Origin: Bacteroidota bacterium
GTDB lineage: Bacteria; Bacteroidota; Bacteroidia; Chitinophagales; Chitinophagaceae
DNA: 63,691 nt
Assembly: GCA_005884665.1 (NCBI GenBank)
Contig: VBAT01000012.1
Coordinates: forward strand, 1 to 63,691
Direction of reading: 5' to 3'
In this document: positions 16,442-25,930 of the stretch, one piece after another
How the letters are laid out: the number at the start of each line of letters is the position of its first letter
How positions within the stretch are numbered: position 1 is the first letter of the stretch
Notes under the pieces: model-generated
The model's database searches: none
The model's input: the letters and a program-made list of their open reading frames with translations, nothing else
What the model was told of the DNA's origin: nothing
Translations under genes and position numbers: made by a program

Positions 16442-16863
16442 TATTTAGATTTTAAATACTCCAAAATGTCTCCTGATGGTACGATAGGGTGCCCACTGAC
16501 ATCCCCATTATACCAATAGATCCAGGCTTTGGAAATTTTATCGCCCATAAACACATCCACGAGATCGCGGCGGTATAATTGTTCTTCGCCTTCTTCCACA
16601 TCTACTCCTTCATAGTCGTCAAGCTGGCCAATGGCCCATGAAAATTCAGCTGGCTCCTGTATAAAGTATAGTTCCCCTTTAATAAATGCATCGTCTGAGG
16701 TTGGAATAGCGGCAGGATATTCACCGAGATCATAAAGCTTTCCTTTTACCCTGGCTTCACCTGCGAAATTGAAAAAGCGGCTGATGTATTCATACGCGGG
16801 ATTCTGAAATCCCCTGCGCAATGATCCATAAACAAACACGTGGAATACATCGGAGTGTGCCAT
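16441..16863 (-). CDS. Gamma-glutamylcyclotransferase (AIG2-like) family protein
   Basis: 140 residues from the preferred ATG at 16863 (MAHSDVFHVF); an upstream in-frame ATG at 16905 adds a poorly conserved leader. The family signature VFVYGSLRRG sits at the N-terminus, followed by the GKLYDLGEYPA and LDDYEGVD segments with the acidic residue expected at the active site. Members cleave gamma-glutamyl amines to 5-oxoproline, but the substrate is not predictable here. It begins an operon-like run to lpxH. Confidence 0.85.
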   Translation of the reverse strand: MAHSDVFHVFVYGSLRRGFQNPAYEYISRFFNFAGEARVKGKLYDLGEYPAAIPTSDDAFIKGELYFIQEPAEFSWAIGQLDDYEGVDVEEGEEQLYRRDLVDVFMGDKISKAWIYWYNGDVSGHPIVPSGDILEYLKSK

Positions 16864-16905
16864 GATGTAAAGATATGCCAGATGCTGAATGGCCCAAAGA
16901 ACCAA

Positions 16906-17060
16906 ATCTCAAGATCCAAGAACCAAAAAAATTACAAGCTTCAAAAGCCAAAGAAATCAGAAATTAAAATATTTAATCAGGAGCCTCCGACATTTATTTT
17001 CGAATTTCTTATTTAAATATTCGAATTTTTTTGGGTCTTGGCATTTGGTTCTTGGGTCTT
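16906..17060. repeat. Fold-back repeat, copy 2
   Basis: Inverted arms CCAAGAACCAAAAA (16916-16929) and CATTTGGTTCTTGGG (17042-17056), with ATTTTCGAATTTC and ATTCGAATTTTT between them. Same family as copy 1 at 2844. Confidence 0.7.
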
Positions 17061-17142
17061 ATTATATTAGCTAATGTGGAATTCAATATCCAGGAGCCCG
17101 ATCATTGCAAAAGATCTTTTGTATTAAGCGGACCGGGTAAAG

Positions 17143-17778
17143 TCATGTTTCTACGAGGAACACATAGACCTCCTTGGGCCCATGCACACCTACCACCAGG
17201 GTCTTTTCAATATCCGCTGTGCGGCTTGGACCGGTGGCAAAAGTTATTAATGAGGGTATATTATTGCCGTATTTTTCTTTTATCCCCTGAAGAGCATCCT
17301 TTACGTCATACACCAGCTGGTGAGTGAAAGCGATACAGATATGAACGGGTGAATAAACGCTGGTATTCCGTCCACTTGGCTGGGAGGCGGTCATGACCAC
17401 CGAACCTGTCCTTGCCACCAGGTATTCACAGCCTGTAATGGCTACATCGCAGTGCGCAAGATCCGTTTTTACTAAACGATCGGCCAATTGGTCGGCAACG
17501 GAAGCGATCAGGTTTTCTTCGATACAATAGACTTTGTTCCAGTCAGCTTTTCTTATCAGGCTGTTTAGCTGGAAAGCAAGTTCCTGCTGGTTGATGCAGA
17601 AGATAAATCTTCCCTGGAGCTTTGTGAATTGTTCGGCAAACTCTACTTCCGGTTCCTGGGACAAAGGAAGAAAAACCGACTCTGTTCCTTCGCTTTTCGG
17701 AAAAGGAAGAGGCGTTGATTGACTCAACGCCTTACGTATTTTCTTCAAAATATTCTCTTTGGACGGAGATATGTTCAT
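17143..17778 (-). CDS. LUD-domain protein (LutC/YkgG-like)
   Basis: 211 residues. The LUD domain covers most of the protein, with the typical CDVAITGCEYLVARTGSVV and the C-terminal FATGPSRTADIEKTLVVG-type segment. Related LutC acts in oxidation of L-lactate together with LutA and LutB. Those partners are absent, and in Bacteroidota a stand-alone LUD gene commonly follows ftsH as here. The function is therefore uncertain, with a link to lactate use or redox housekeeping only inferred. Confidence 0.85.
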   Translation of the reverse strand: MNISPSKENILKKIRKALSQSTPLPFPKSEGTESVFLPLSQEPEVEFAEQFTKLQGRFIFCINQQELAFQLNSLIRKADWNKVYCIEENLIASVADQLADRLVKTDLAHCDVAITGCEYLVARTGSVVMTASQPSGRNTSVYSPVHICIAFTHQLVYDVKDALQGIKEKYGNNIPSLITFATGPSRTADIEKTLVVGVHGPKEVYVFLVET

Positions 17779-17784
17779 GTACGA

Positions 17785-17890
17785 AGAAGTTTAACGGTTT
17801 AAAAGGTTTAATGGTTTAAAGGTTCAATTCAAATGAGGTGACGCTAATGCATCAACCTTTCAACCATTGAACCTTTCAACTTTTAAACCA
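17785..17890. repeat. AACCTTTC-family repeat, copy 2
   Basis: Left arm GGTTTAAAAGGTTTAATGG, right arm CAACCTTTCAACCATTGAAC and following CCTTTCAAC-type words form a long imperfect inverted repeat between ftsH and the LUD gene. Same words as at 7040-7085. Confidence 0.65.
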
Positions 17891-17891
17891 A

Positions 17892-19967
17892 TCAAGGCAA
17901 GGCTTTATTCGTAATGTCGCTATCATAAGGAGGCACTCCTGCCGAAATCTCACCCGGCGTAGGTTTGGTTTCGTCGGATTCCAGCATCTTCTTTTCTTCA
18001 TACGGACGTTTGCCTATCAGTGTTTCCACATCGCTTTGGAACAAAACTTCTTTTTCCAGTAATGCTTCGGCCAATTTTTCCACCTGATGTTTCTTTTCCA
18101 TTAACAGGCTTTTGGTCTTTTCATACGCCGCATCGATCAATTTCCGCACTTCTTCGTCAATCATCCGTGATGTTTCTTCCGAATAAGGTTTGGTAAAAGT
18201 ATTTTCCTGTTGTGGATCGTAGAAGCTAATATTTCCGACTTTATCGTTCATGCCATACACGCTTACCATGGCATATGCGATCCGCGTGATCTGTTGCAGG
18301 TCATTCTGCGCACCGGTAGATATTTTATTAAAGAAGATGTCTTCACTTGCGCGGCCTCCCAGTGTCATGCATATCTGGTCGATCAGTTGATCTGTATTAT
18401 AGAGGTATTGCTCCTTGGGTGTGTATTGAGCATACCCTAATGCTGCAGTACCCCTGGGTACGATCGTCACTTTCAACAACGGGTAGGCATGTTCCAGGTA
18501 CCACCCGCAGATGGCATGACCTGCTTCATGATAAGCAATGATCTTTTTTTCCTCCGGTGAAATGATCTTGTTCTTTTTTTCCAGACCACCGATCACCCTG
18601 TCCACCGCATCCTGGAAATCTTCCATTTCCACGGCGTCTTTTCCTTTGCGGGCGGCGATCAATGCCGCTTCATTACATACATTGGCAATATCGGCGCCTG
18701 CAAAACCGGGAGTTTGTTCGGCCAACTTATGAATATCGAGAGTCTTTGAAATCTTGATTGGCTTTAAATGCACTTTAAAGATTGCTTCACGTCCTACCAG
18801 ATCGGGTTTGTCGATAGAGATCTGCCTGTCAAAGCGACCGGGACGAAGTAACGCACTGTCCAGTACATCGGGACGGTTAGTTGCTGCCAGTACGATAATG
18901 CCGGTATCCGTTCCGAAACCATCCATTTCTACCAGCAACTGGTTCAGTGTGCTTTCTCTTTCATCATTGCTCATCATGACGTTCTTGCCTCTTGCACGCC
19001 CTATAGCATCAATTTCATCAATAAATATGATACAGGGAGCTTTTTCTCTTGCCTGTTTGAAGAGGTCCCTTACACGGCTTGCGCCCACACCCACGAACAT
19101 TTCAACGAAATCTGAACCACTGAGACTGAAGAAAGGTACCTGCGCCTCACCTGCCATTGCTTTTGCCAATAAGGTCTTACCGGTGCCGGGGGGACCGACC
19201 AATAAAGCCCCTTTGGGAATTTTACCACCGAGCGCGGTATATTTTTTCGGGCTTCTTAAAAAGTCAACGATCTCCATGACTTCCACTTTTGCTTCGTCGA
19301 GACCGGCGACATCTGCAAACGTGATATTTACTTTTGTTCCTTTGTCAAATAAAGTCGCTTTTGATTTGCCAATATTGAAAATACCACCAGGACCTCCGCC
19401 ACCGCCAGCGCCACCACCCATTTTTCGCATTAGTAATATCCACAGGCCGACAAACAGCAGGATGGGAAGAAGGAATGACAACGATTTACTAAACCAGTCA
19501 CTTTCCTTTGCTACTTTGCCGACATCTTTTATGTCAGTATTCTCACTGTAGAATTTCCGCATGTCATCCTTGAATGAATCGCCTGAAACAATTTCGAACG
19601 TCATGTGCGGACCTTCTTCATTTATTTTGCCGGCAATATTTTTCTTTAATACATCAGTATATTTTGGCAATTTTAATGCTTCAGGCTTGAGGAAAACTTT
19701 AACCGTGTTTCGGTTGGTGACAATAACGTATTTGTCAACATCACCTGCTTTAAGGGCCTGCATAAAAAAATCCTGGCCTATCGGGGCTGTATTCGGAGAA
19801 AAAGGATTCAAAAGCTGGAACCCGATCAATACTGCAAAGATGATAGCGTATATCCAGTAGATGCTAAATCTTGGTCCTTTTTTAGGGGGTTGATTGGGAT
19901 CCTCGTTAGGACGGTTACCAAACCGGGGCAAATTATTCTTATCGCTCTTATATGGTTCCTGTGGCAT
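17892..19967 (-). CDS. ftsH: ATP-dependent zinc metalloprotease FtsH
   Basis: 691 residues. It is the inner-membrane AAA+ protease that degrades misassembled membrane proteins and regulatory proteins. Two transmembrane helices (about 35-52 and about 160-178) flank a periplasmic domain. A Gly-rich linker leads to Walker A GPPGTGKT, Walker [10 protein letters not shown], the second region of homology [20 protein letters not shown] and the zinc motif HEAGH with the distal Asp ligand. Length and order are normal. It follows rsfS on the same strand. Confidence 0.99.
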   Translation of the reverse strand: MPQEPYKSDKNNLPRFGNRPNEDPNQPPKKGPRFSIYWIYAIIFAVLIGFQLLNPFSPNTAPIGQDFFMQALKAGDVDKYVIVTNRNTVKVFLKPEALKLPKYTDVLKKNIAGKINEEGPHMTFEIVSGDSFKDDMRKFYSENTDIKDVGKVAKESDWFSKSLSFLLPILLFVGLWILLMRKMGGGAGGGGGPGGIFNIGKSKATLFDKGTKVNITFADVAGLDEAKVEVMEIVDFLRSPKKYTALGGKIPKGALLVGPPGTGKTLLAKAMAGEAQVPFFSLSGSDFVEMFVGVGASRVRDLFKQAREKAPCIIFIDEIDAIGRARGKNVMMSNDERESTLNQLLVEMDGFGTDTGIIVLAATNRPDVLDSALLRPGRFDRQISIDKPDLVGREAIFKVHLKPIKISKTLDIHKLAEQTPGFAGADIANVCNEAALIAARKGKDAVEMEDFQDAVDRVIGGLEKKNKIISPEEKKIIAYHEAGHAICGWYLEHAYPLLKVTIVPRGTAALGYAQYTPKEQYLYNTDQLIDQICMTLGGRASEDIFFNKISTGAQNDLQQITRIAYAMVSVYGMNDKVGNISFYDPQQENTFTKPYSEETSRMIDEEVRKLIDAAYEKTKSLLMEKKHQVEKLAEALLEKEVLFQSDVETLIGKRPYEEKKMLESDETKPTPGEISAGVPPYDSDITNKALP

Positions 19968-20037
19968 ATTTGTGTCGTATTCCTGCTAATTAATGATCTA
20001 TTAAAAAAAAAGTTTTGGCTGTTTAAATATTTAACAA

Positions 20038-20442
20038 TTACTCATCATGTTCGCCCAGCACGGCATCGCTCCACATTTCCTCGAGCTTATAGAACTTGCG
20101 GGTGTCGGGCGTCATTACATGCACCACGACATTGACATAATCCAATAACACCCATTGCGCCGTATTAAATCCTTCCTGGTGCCATGGATTTTCCTCACAT
20201 TTTTCCTTCACTTTTCGCTCCACGTTTTCAGCAATAGCCCTTATCTGGGGCTGGTTGCCCGCTTCGCAAATGATAAAAAAATCCGCTACTGCCTCATTGA
20301 TTTTCCGAAGGTCCAGGGAAATAATATTTTCTCCTTTTTTATCTTGTATCGCGGCAATTATGGTTTTGATGATTTTTGAACTTTTGGTCAGCCGTGCAGC
20401 ACTTGTTCGTTTGCGTTTAGCCAATAATGCAAGTTGTTCCAA
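20038..20442 (-). CDS. rsfS: Ribosomal silencing factor RsfS
   Basis: 134 residues, a DUF143 (RsfS/Iojap) protein that binds uL14 and blocks joining of ribosomal subunits in stationary phase. Motifs seen are GENIISLDLRKINEAVADFF and WVLLDYVNVVVHVM with the C-terminal KFYKLEEMWSDA. The only suitable start is TTG at 20442. An ATG is not available upstream of the conserved core. It is transcribed toward ftsH and divergently from birA, an arrangement often seen in this phylum. Confidence 0.95.
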   Translation of the reverse strand: MEQLALLAKRKRTSAARLTKSSKIIKTIIAAIQDKKGENIISLDLRKINEAVADFFIICEAGNQPQIRAIAENVERKVKEKCEENPWHQEGFNTAQWVLLDYVNVVVHVMTPDTRKFYKLEEMWSDAVLGEHDE

Positions 20443-20558
20443 TAATAATTCAGTTTATCGTTAATTGTTTGTGGTTAAAGCTCAGGGGTCACCGGCTTAC
20501 AACAAAAAAGTCCTGACCATAAACCCGAAACTTTTAATTTGCCAAAAATAGCAATTAA

Positions 20559-21359
20559 TTGCCAGACCCTTCTTTTCAACAACCCATTGGTATGCCATTT
20601 ATTGAGCTGCAAACGGTTGATAGCACCAATAATTATGCCTTTAGCCAGATTCATGCTGGTTTGGCACAACATGGAACGGCTATATTCGCTCATGAACAGA
20701 CCGCCGGCAGGGGCCAGCGGGGAAAAAAATGGGTATCCCCGGTAGGTTCGGCTATTGCCCTTAGCCTGGTCATCAAACCAGCCCCACTAGCACTCACCCG
20801 GCAATTCCAGCTTAGTGCCTGCATAGCCGTTTCCGTTCTTGAATGGTTCAAAACTTATGCGGGTGAAAATGTAAAAATCAAATGGCCCAATGATCTTTAT
20901 TGGAAAGACAGAAAGGCAGGAGGGATATTGATTGAGTCGTTAGTCAATAGTCCGGAGTCGTTAGTCCGAAGTCAGGAGCCCACAGTTGGGAGTTGGCAAT
21001 GGGCGGTGATAGGGATAGGGGTAAATATCAACCAGGATTCATTTCCCCCCGATCTGCCGAATCCTGTTTCGTTACGACAGATCACCGGGCAGCGATTTGA
21101 TACGGTTGAAATGGCGAAAGAACTTTGCATCGTTTTCGATCGGTGGTTTGAACGATTGATTCGTGAAGGTTTTGAAAGCATCTATGAGAAATACATTTCT
21201 TCCCTGTATAAACGAAATGAAAAAGTGAAACTTAAAAAAGGAAGCAGGGTGTTTGAAGCGACTGTCAAATCAGTTTCAACTGATGGTAAGTTGATCATTG
21301 TGCACGGAGTTGAAGAAGAAGTTGACTTTGGAGCAGTGACCTGGATGCCTGATGCCTGA
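20559..21359 (+). CDS. birA: Biotin--[acetyl-CoA-carboxylase] ligase with repeat-derived insertion
   Basis: 266 residues. It activates biotin and attaches it to the carboxyl carrier protein. The core motifs are ELQTVDSTNNYA, AHEQTAGRGQRGKKWVSP (biotin and ATP binding), IKWPNDLYW, GGILIE and VIGIGVNIN, with the C-terminal SH3-like domain. There is no N-terminal helix-turn-helix, so it is the monofunctional class I type. Between GGILIES and WQWAVIGIG about 18 extra residues (LVNSPESLVRSQEPTVGS) come from an intergenic-type repeat. The last residues (TWMPDA) also read through a GATGCCTGATGC repeat. The start is either TTG 20559 or ATG 20592. Confidence 0.95.
   Translation: MPDPSFQQPIGMPFIELQTVDSTNNYAFSQIHAGLAQHGTAIFAHEQTAGRGQRGKKWVSPVGSAIALSLVIKPAPLALTRQFQLSACIAVSVLEWFKTYAGENVKIKWPNDLYWKDRKAGGILIESLVNSPESLVRSQEPTVGSWQWAVIGIGVNINQDSFPPDLPNPVSLRQITGQRFDTVEMAKELCIVFDRWFERLIREGFESIYEKYISSLYKRNEKVKLKKGSRVFEATVKSVSTDGKLIIVHGVEEEVDFGAVTWMPDA
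20933..20995. repeat. Repeat inserted in frame in birA
   Basis: Tandem GAGTCGTTAGTC words followed by AGTCAGGAGCCCACAGT. They match the style of the intergenic repeat at 10316-10353, yet lie between two conserved birA motifs that are normally only a few residues apart. Confidence 0.65.
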
Positions 21360-21476
21360 TGCTGGTCACTGGATGCTGCCATCGTTGCGAATGCATCAGT
21401 GTGATCATAGCAAAACAGGAATTAACCAGGCGCTGGATGATGAATAACATATGTCATGCGCCAGCATCTAGTATCT
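21335..21476. repeat. GATGCTGG repeat family, copy 1
   Basis: GGATGCCTGATGCCTGATGCTGG at the left (overlapping the end of birA) and CGCCAGCATCTAGTATCTGA at the right form an imperfect inverted repeat. Other copies are at 31.1, 35.1, 58.9 and 60.9 kb. It lies between the convergent birA and DUF5777-type genes. Confidence 0.7.
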
Positions 21477-21481
21477 GATTT

Positions 21482-22495
21482 CTATTTGGCTTTCGGTCTC
21501 CACAAGTAAAACGACCTGCCAATATTAAACGCCCACCTGAACTGGCCCTTTCCCCAGGAGTTTGAATTATAGGGTATGAACTGATTTTCAAGAATAGCAC
21601 TGGTATTGGTAAACTTTAAAGTGAATATGTGTCCTGCTGTGGTGATCTCGAAGCCGACGCCCAGGGGATCATAAAACTTAATCTGTTTTAGGGGAGCAGC
21701 ATAGTTCTCCTTCTTGGTATCGGAAATAAAAGAATGGAAATAATCAACAAGAAATGCAAACCGGCGGGAAAAAGGAATACGAACGGCCGCTCCCAATGCA
21801 AATGTGGTATTCTCGTCATAACTGGGAACATAATTATAATGCACGAGAGTCGGACTTAGCTGGACACTTATTTTTCCTATTTTCTTGCCAATGATCAGTT
21901 CAATGACCTGGCTCAGGCGATCACCGAAATCCTCGAAGCTCCTTGGAGTGTCTGTAGCTGTCGAAGCTTTTTCCGAAGACACAACGGTATTTACAAACAG
22001 GGCCATCGAAATGGGATGGGAAGGATCGTTTTCAAGTTGACGAAGTATCAGGAATTTTAATGCTATCTCAAATAATCTCGCGGGTAGTAGCTCCACCGAC
22101 TGCCGGCCGCCTACTGCCGTGTCCAGTCTCAACCGCAACTCATCCCCTTTTATCCTTGCAAGGTTCAGATCGATCCGGCTGGTCAACCCGATATGAAAAC
22201 CTATCCTGATATCTGTACTTGCATCCAAACCATAGAACCTCTTGATGCCGCCAGTATTGCCCGCTATATCACCGAAGTTGTGGCTGACATTGAATTCCAT
22301 CTTACCACGTCCCACCATTTCCGTAGTATAGCAATTGATCGTCTTTTGAGCGTTGAATATCCTGACGGGCAGTTTTGCGTTTGATGGAGCAGTTTCCATG
22401 CCCTTCATAAGGTCGTTGATCGTAGAATCCTGGGCTATTAGTTGTAACGGGAGCAAAAAACAGCAAAGCCAATAAAACTTTTTCATCTTTCTCAT
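21482..22495 (-). CDS. DUF5777-type outer-membrane beta-barrel protein
   Basis: 337 residues with a signal peptide (cleavage near LIAQ). The body is alternating beta strands with aromatic girdles (KMEFNVSHNFGDI, GLTSRIDLNLARI, ALGAAVRIPFSRRFAFLVDY) and ends in a barrel-like strand. This fits the DUF5777 family, which is known only as a membrane beta barrel in Bacteroidota. Substrate and role are unknown. The second minus-strand gene upstream, a lipocalin-like lipoprotein, may share the transcript although 219 bp separate them. Confidence 0.75.
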   Translation of the reverse strand: MRKMKKFYWLCCFLLPLQLIAQDSTINDLMKGMETAPSNAKLPVRIFNAQKTINCYTTEMVGRGKMEFNVSHNFGDIAGNTGGIKRFYGLDASTDIRIGFHIGLTSRIDLNLARIKGDELRLRLDTAVGGRQSVELLPARLFEIALKFLILRQLENDPSHPISMALFVNTVVSSEKASTATDTPRSFEDFGDRLSQVIELIIGKKIGKISVQLSPTLVHYNYVPSYDENTTFALGAAVRIPFSRRFAFLVDYFHSFISDTKKENYAAPLKQIKFYDPLGVGFEITTAGHIFTLKFTNTSAILENQFIPYNSNSWGKGQFRWAFNIGRSFYLWRPKAK

Positions 22496-22667
22496 ATTTG
22501 GTTATTCACTTAATCGTTTATGGGATAAAAATGGTTGCTCAATAATTGCTGTTAACTTATATAAAAAAAATTGCTTTTTATAGCGTTACTCAGAATTATT
22601 ATCCGGCTGCTATGAAGAGCGGGCGACAGTTGAGTTTGGTTTAGCTCTAATCTCTTTGCTTCGCTTC

Positions 22668-22689
22668 GCCTGCCAGCGGGTAGACAGGC
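22668..22689. repeat. GCCTGCC-type palindrome with TTGCTTCGCTTCG element
   Basis: GCCTG...CAGGC inverted repeat in the gap between two minus-strand genes, preceded by CTTTGCTTCGCTTCGCC and followed by TGTAATGACG. The flanks resemble the CGCAATGACG elements at 10.4 and 58.8 kb. Confidence 0.55.
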
Positions 22690-22714
22690 CTGTAATGACG
22701 TCTTTAAACCTAAA

Positions 22715-23131
22715 CTAATGCCGGTAAACCATCATGAGCTTTGGCGTAAGTCCCGGATTCAATATCATGTTATTTTTATCCAGCAAAAGAATATTGATGA
22801 GCTCCGCTTGAATTTCGATCTGTGTATCGTTACTTAATAACCGCCAGCTAAACTGCGATTCAGCCGGGCCATCACAGCGGATAGCATTGTCATGTGTCAT
22901 GCCAATACCTGAAATATTAAAATGATAACTATTATCTCTCTGGCAATCCTGGATCAGGTTTTCTCCAGCATCAAGCTTGCCGTTGCTGTTGTCATCAAAA
23001 CCAAAGCCCGTCAATATCCATTCTTTTTGGCTTAGCAGTTCGGCTACCCGTTTGTCGCCAGGCAAAATCAATTTTTCCTTTTTACAGCTAAGAAATAAAA
23101 CAAATGCACCTGCAATTATTGCGTTTTTCAT
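22715..23131 (-). CDS. Small lipocalin-like lipoprotein, unknown
   Basis: 138 residues with a lipoprotein signal (lipobox FLSC, Cys 16, followed by KKEK). The mature part starts with VAELLSQKEWILTGFGFDDN and contains conserved-looking Trp and Gly-Lys positions typical of small Bacteroidota lipocalin-like proteins. A DxDxN-like stretch (DDNSNGKLDAGEN) resembles a calcium-binding loop. The function is unknown. Confidence 0.7.
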   Translation of the reverse strand: MKNAIIAGAFVLFLSCKKEKLILPGDKRVAELLSQKEWILTGFGFDDNSNGKLDAGENLIQDCQRDNSYHFNISGIGMTHDNAIRCDGPAESQFSWRLLSNDTQIEIQAELINILLLDKNNMILNPGLTPKLMMVYRH

Positions 23132-23257
23132 GATTAATCGTTATACGTAACAAAATTCTTTCTGTAAGTCCGGTAAAAAAATAACCAATGATGTTATTAT
23201 CATCACCGGAAAAGGGGAGAGAGGAAAAGAACCAAAACCGACAACTGAGACCGACAT

Positions 23258-23324
23258 TTTGCCCCAATGGGGCAAATGACAAGTGAATTATATTTCGCCA
23301 CAGATATTTCGCCCCGATGGGGCG
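23258..23324. repeat. Pair of GCCCC-AT-GGGGC palindromes
   Basis: TTTGCCCCAATGGGGCAAA (23258-23276) and CGCCCCGATGGGGCG (23310-23324) are perfect palindromes 33 bp apart in the gap upstream of the lipocalin-like gene. Confidence 0.75.
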
Positions 23325-23454
23325 TTAAGGAAAATTGGAATTTCTATCCCGACAACTATCGGAACGAAAATCAAAAAAAGAGCATTTCGATTATTCGGCT
23401 TTGTTTTTAAATTTAGATGCTTTTTTGAACGTTCAATCCGTCAATTGGTACTAT

Positions 23455-23572
23455 AAAGAAATCAAAAGCCAAAATACGTTACTTGGAATTTCCCGATAAT
23501 TATTTTCGGATTTCGAATTTTTTTGTCCCGCCAGGCGGCGGGATTGGTTCTTGAAATTTGGTTCTTACATTG
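23455..23572. repeat. Fold-back repeat, copy 3
   Basis: Contains AAATCAAAAGCCAAAATACG, TTCGGATTTCGAATTTTTTT, the palindrome TCCCGCCAGGCGGCGGGA (23526-23543) and TTGGTTCTTGAAATTTGGTT, ending at the bcp stop codon. The rest of the 433-bp gap holds the GGGGC palindromes and AT-rich sequence without a gene. Confidence 0.7.
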
Positions 23573-24029
23573 GGACCTGCTCTATGATCTCTTCTGCATG
23601 TGCTTTGTTCTTCGGTTTGAAAAATATTTTCCGGATGGTGCCTTTGCCGTCAATGACAAAAGTGGTGCGGAGAATGCCCATGTACTCACGGCCGAACAAT
23701 TTTTTCATATCCCTTACTCCATAGGTAGAAGTAATCTTGTTATCAGGGTCCGCCAGTAGGGGAAAAGGGAGTTTATATTTCATTTGAAATTTCTTTTGCG
23801 CCTGCTGTTTATCAGGGCTTACACCGAGCACCTCAAAACCTTTTTTCTTCAGCAAACCATAATTATCCCTAAGGTTGCATGATTCCAGTGTGCAGGTCGG
23901 AGATCCTGCCTCAGAATAAAAATAAAGCACCAACATTTTTCCTTTATAGTCTTTTAAAGAAATCTCATGGCCATCCTGGTCAATACCGTTGAACGAGGGA
24001 GCTTTGTCGCCTTCTTTCAATGTGATCAT
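23565..24029 (-). CDS. bcp: Thioredoxin-dependent thiol peroxidase (Bcp/PrxQ)
   Basis: 154-residue cytoplasmic peroxiredoxin reducing hydroperoxides. The peroxidatic Cys 46 lies in SPTCTLESCNLRDN with the resolving Cys 51, the PrxQ arrangement. The usual TPGCT is SPTCT here, a mild change. A conserved Arg follows in ILRTTFVID. It is three bases downstream of the large M23 gene, so the two are co-transcribed. Confidence 0.95.
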   Translation of the reverse strand: MITLKEGDKAPSFNGIDQDGHEISLKDYKGKMLVLYFYSEAGSPTCTLESCNLRDNYGLLKKKGFEVLGVSPDKQQAQKKFQMKYKLPFPLLADPDNKITSTYGVRDMKKLFGREYMGILRTTFVIDGKGTIRKIFFKPKNKAHAEEIIEQVPM

Positions 24030-24031
24030 GG

Positions 24032-25861
24032 TTATTTCTTTTTTGTGGTTCCTTTCTTTTTTGATGAGGTCTTTTTATTGCTGCTCTTTTTAGCCGAACT
24101 CTTTTTCTTTGGCGTATAAGGATGTCTTTCGAACCACCATGTTTTTGTAGTGGTGTTTCCGGCCAGGTCTTCTACGGTCACTGTCAAACGATGCGTGCCA
24201 TAGGGACAACGCTGGTCGAAGATATAGATATATGACCTGCCTTTATCATTGGTAAACCGCAACCATTTCCCATCCAGCTCGGCCCGGAAACTTTTTATCG
24301 CATCAAAATTATCGTCCGGCTGAAAAACAATTCTTTTAGTACCGCTGAGATCAATAGTATCAGCTTTTCCCAGATCATTTATAGTTGGTGGAACCAGGTC
24401 TGCAAAAGCCTGGAAACTGCCAAAATCACTGAAACGCGCAGACAACCATTCCCCATTCCATTCTGCCCTACGAACGGTATTGTCGTTACGATAACTTCTT
24501 TGAATGATCATCTTGTTCCTCCACTCCGGGGGAACGGGCTTGTCGGGTTTGATACGGACTGTAAATTCACCATGCACGGGGACCGAAGGATCGTTTACCT
24601 GGTGTATAGCTGAAACGGCGTATTCAGAAATAGTATTGATACGGTTATAAAAAGATGTCAGCGTATCATACATGCAGGTTTCGGGCAGGTACATTTCAAA
24701 CCCCGCCTTCTCCAGCACATTTACGTAGTTGGGAAGAAATCGTTGTGCTGCCGATGAAAACCTGTCCAGCGCCAGGCTGTTGTCATACTGTACTGAAAAA
24801 TTCAATTGCGATACATTCTTATAAGCATCACGGATCTCGATTCTTACCTGGTGCACTTCACCATCTGACAGATCTATTGTCCCATCTCCTCCTTCTTGAT
24901 GATAGACGCCGCTATGCTCGCCGGGCAATTGGGAAAGATGCTGGAAAAAAGGGCCGCCGTTGAAATGATACTTATAATCAGTATGCGCATTCAGGTATCT
25001 TGTTTTTTCATAACTGATACTGTCGAGTGAAAATTCAACCACCGGTTTTTCATCAACAAATAAACGGGCAGAGAATATCCCATCTTCATTTTTTGAACCA
25101 GTCAGCCTGTCGAAGGCCTGAATGGCGAAACTGACCTTATGTGATGCAGTTTTTATCAAAGGTGTATTGAGAACGTTATATCCAGTACCTGTTTTTCTTA
25201 ATGGGAAAAAATGGCCCGCATGTTCATAAATGCTTCCCGAGCGGTCATACATAGCCAGTTTCAGAAATGTGGGAGCCACGTTATCCGGCAAAGGCATTCC
25301 AAATAAAAGAGGGTTGAGGCAGGTGCCTGTCCATGTATTCCTGATCTCGAAGTGCGTGTGTGGTCCCTGCGATCCACCGGTATTACCGCTGTACGCGATG
25401 AATTGTCCTTTAGTAACAGGGAATTTCTCTTTAGAAAGTTCCAGTTCGATAGCCCAACTTTCCTGCTTATACTGTTGCTGCGTAACATAAGCATCCAGCG
25501 CCGGAAAGAAATCATTCAGGTGGGCGTATAAAGTAGTAAACCCATTAGGGTGTGTGATCATGATGCTTCTTCCAAATCCGAATTTCTCTATACGTATTTT
25601 GGATATATATCCTGTTGCCGCGGCATAAACTTTTAAATTTTCCCGTTGGTTGGTTCGCATATCCAGTCCCATATGCCAGTGATTGTTGCGTAGCTCACCC
25701 ATATTGGCAACGATAGCAGGTTTGATATCCAGTGGCCAGCGAAAATAATGTTGCGGGTATGCGGTTCTATCCTGGGGGAAAATTATCACAGGCCAGTGGA
25801 GCAACATGGCCAGCAAAAAAGAGAGAGTAAAGTACCGCGGTCTTCTTTTTTTCAACAACAC
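24032..25861 (-). CDS. Large secreted M23 metallopeptidase with basic tail
   Basis: About 610 residues. The start is uncertain: an ATG at 25930 adds a leader with no secretion character, whereas GTG at 25861 puts KKRRPRYFTLSFLLAMLL directly as signal peptide. The M23 domain has the ligands NNHWHMGLDM and GPHTHFEIR at about residues 60-190, followed by several beta-sandwich modules (to about 580). The end is a Lys/Ser-rich tail (KKSSAKKSSNKKTSSKK). The family hydrolyses peptidoglycan peptides. The tail could bind cell wall or nucleic acid. The function of the beta modules is not known. Confidence 0.9.
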   Translation of the reverse strand: MLLKKRRPRYFTLSFLLAMLLHWPVIIFPQDRTAYPQHYFRWPLDIKPAIVANMGELRNNHWHMGLDMRTNQRENLKVYAAATGYISKIRIEKFGFGRSIMITHPNGFTTLYAHLNDFFPALDAYVTQQQYKQESWAIELELSKEKFPVTKGQFIAYSGNTGGSQGPHTHFEIRNTWTGTCLNPLLFGMPLPDNVAPTFLKLAMYDRSGSIYEHAGHFFPLRKTGTGYNVLNTPLIKTASHKVSFAIQAFDRLTGSKNEDGIFSARLFVDEKPVVEFSLDSISYEKTRYLNAHTDYKYHFNGGPFFQHLSQLPGEHSGVYHQEGGDGTIDLSDGEVHQVRIEIRDAYKNVSQLNFSVQYDNSLALDRFSSAAQRFLPNYVNVLEKAGFEMYLPETCMYDTLTSFYNRINTISEYAVSAIHQVNDPSVPVHGEFTVRIKPDKPVPPEWRNKMIIQRSYRNDNTVRRAEWNGEWLSARFSDFGSFQAFADLVPPTINDLGKADTIDLSGTKRIVFQPDDNFDAIKSFRAELDGKWLRFTNDKGRSYIYIFDQRCPYGTHRLTVTVEDLAGNTTTKTWWFERHPYTPKKKSSAKKSSNKKTSSKKKGTTKKK

Positions 25862-25930
25862 AAAATTTAATGATGGAAGAGATTTTAAAAAGCAAATATC
25901 GTATACCTTCTGAAAAAAGAAATTGCCCAT

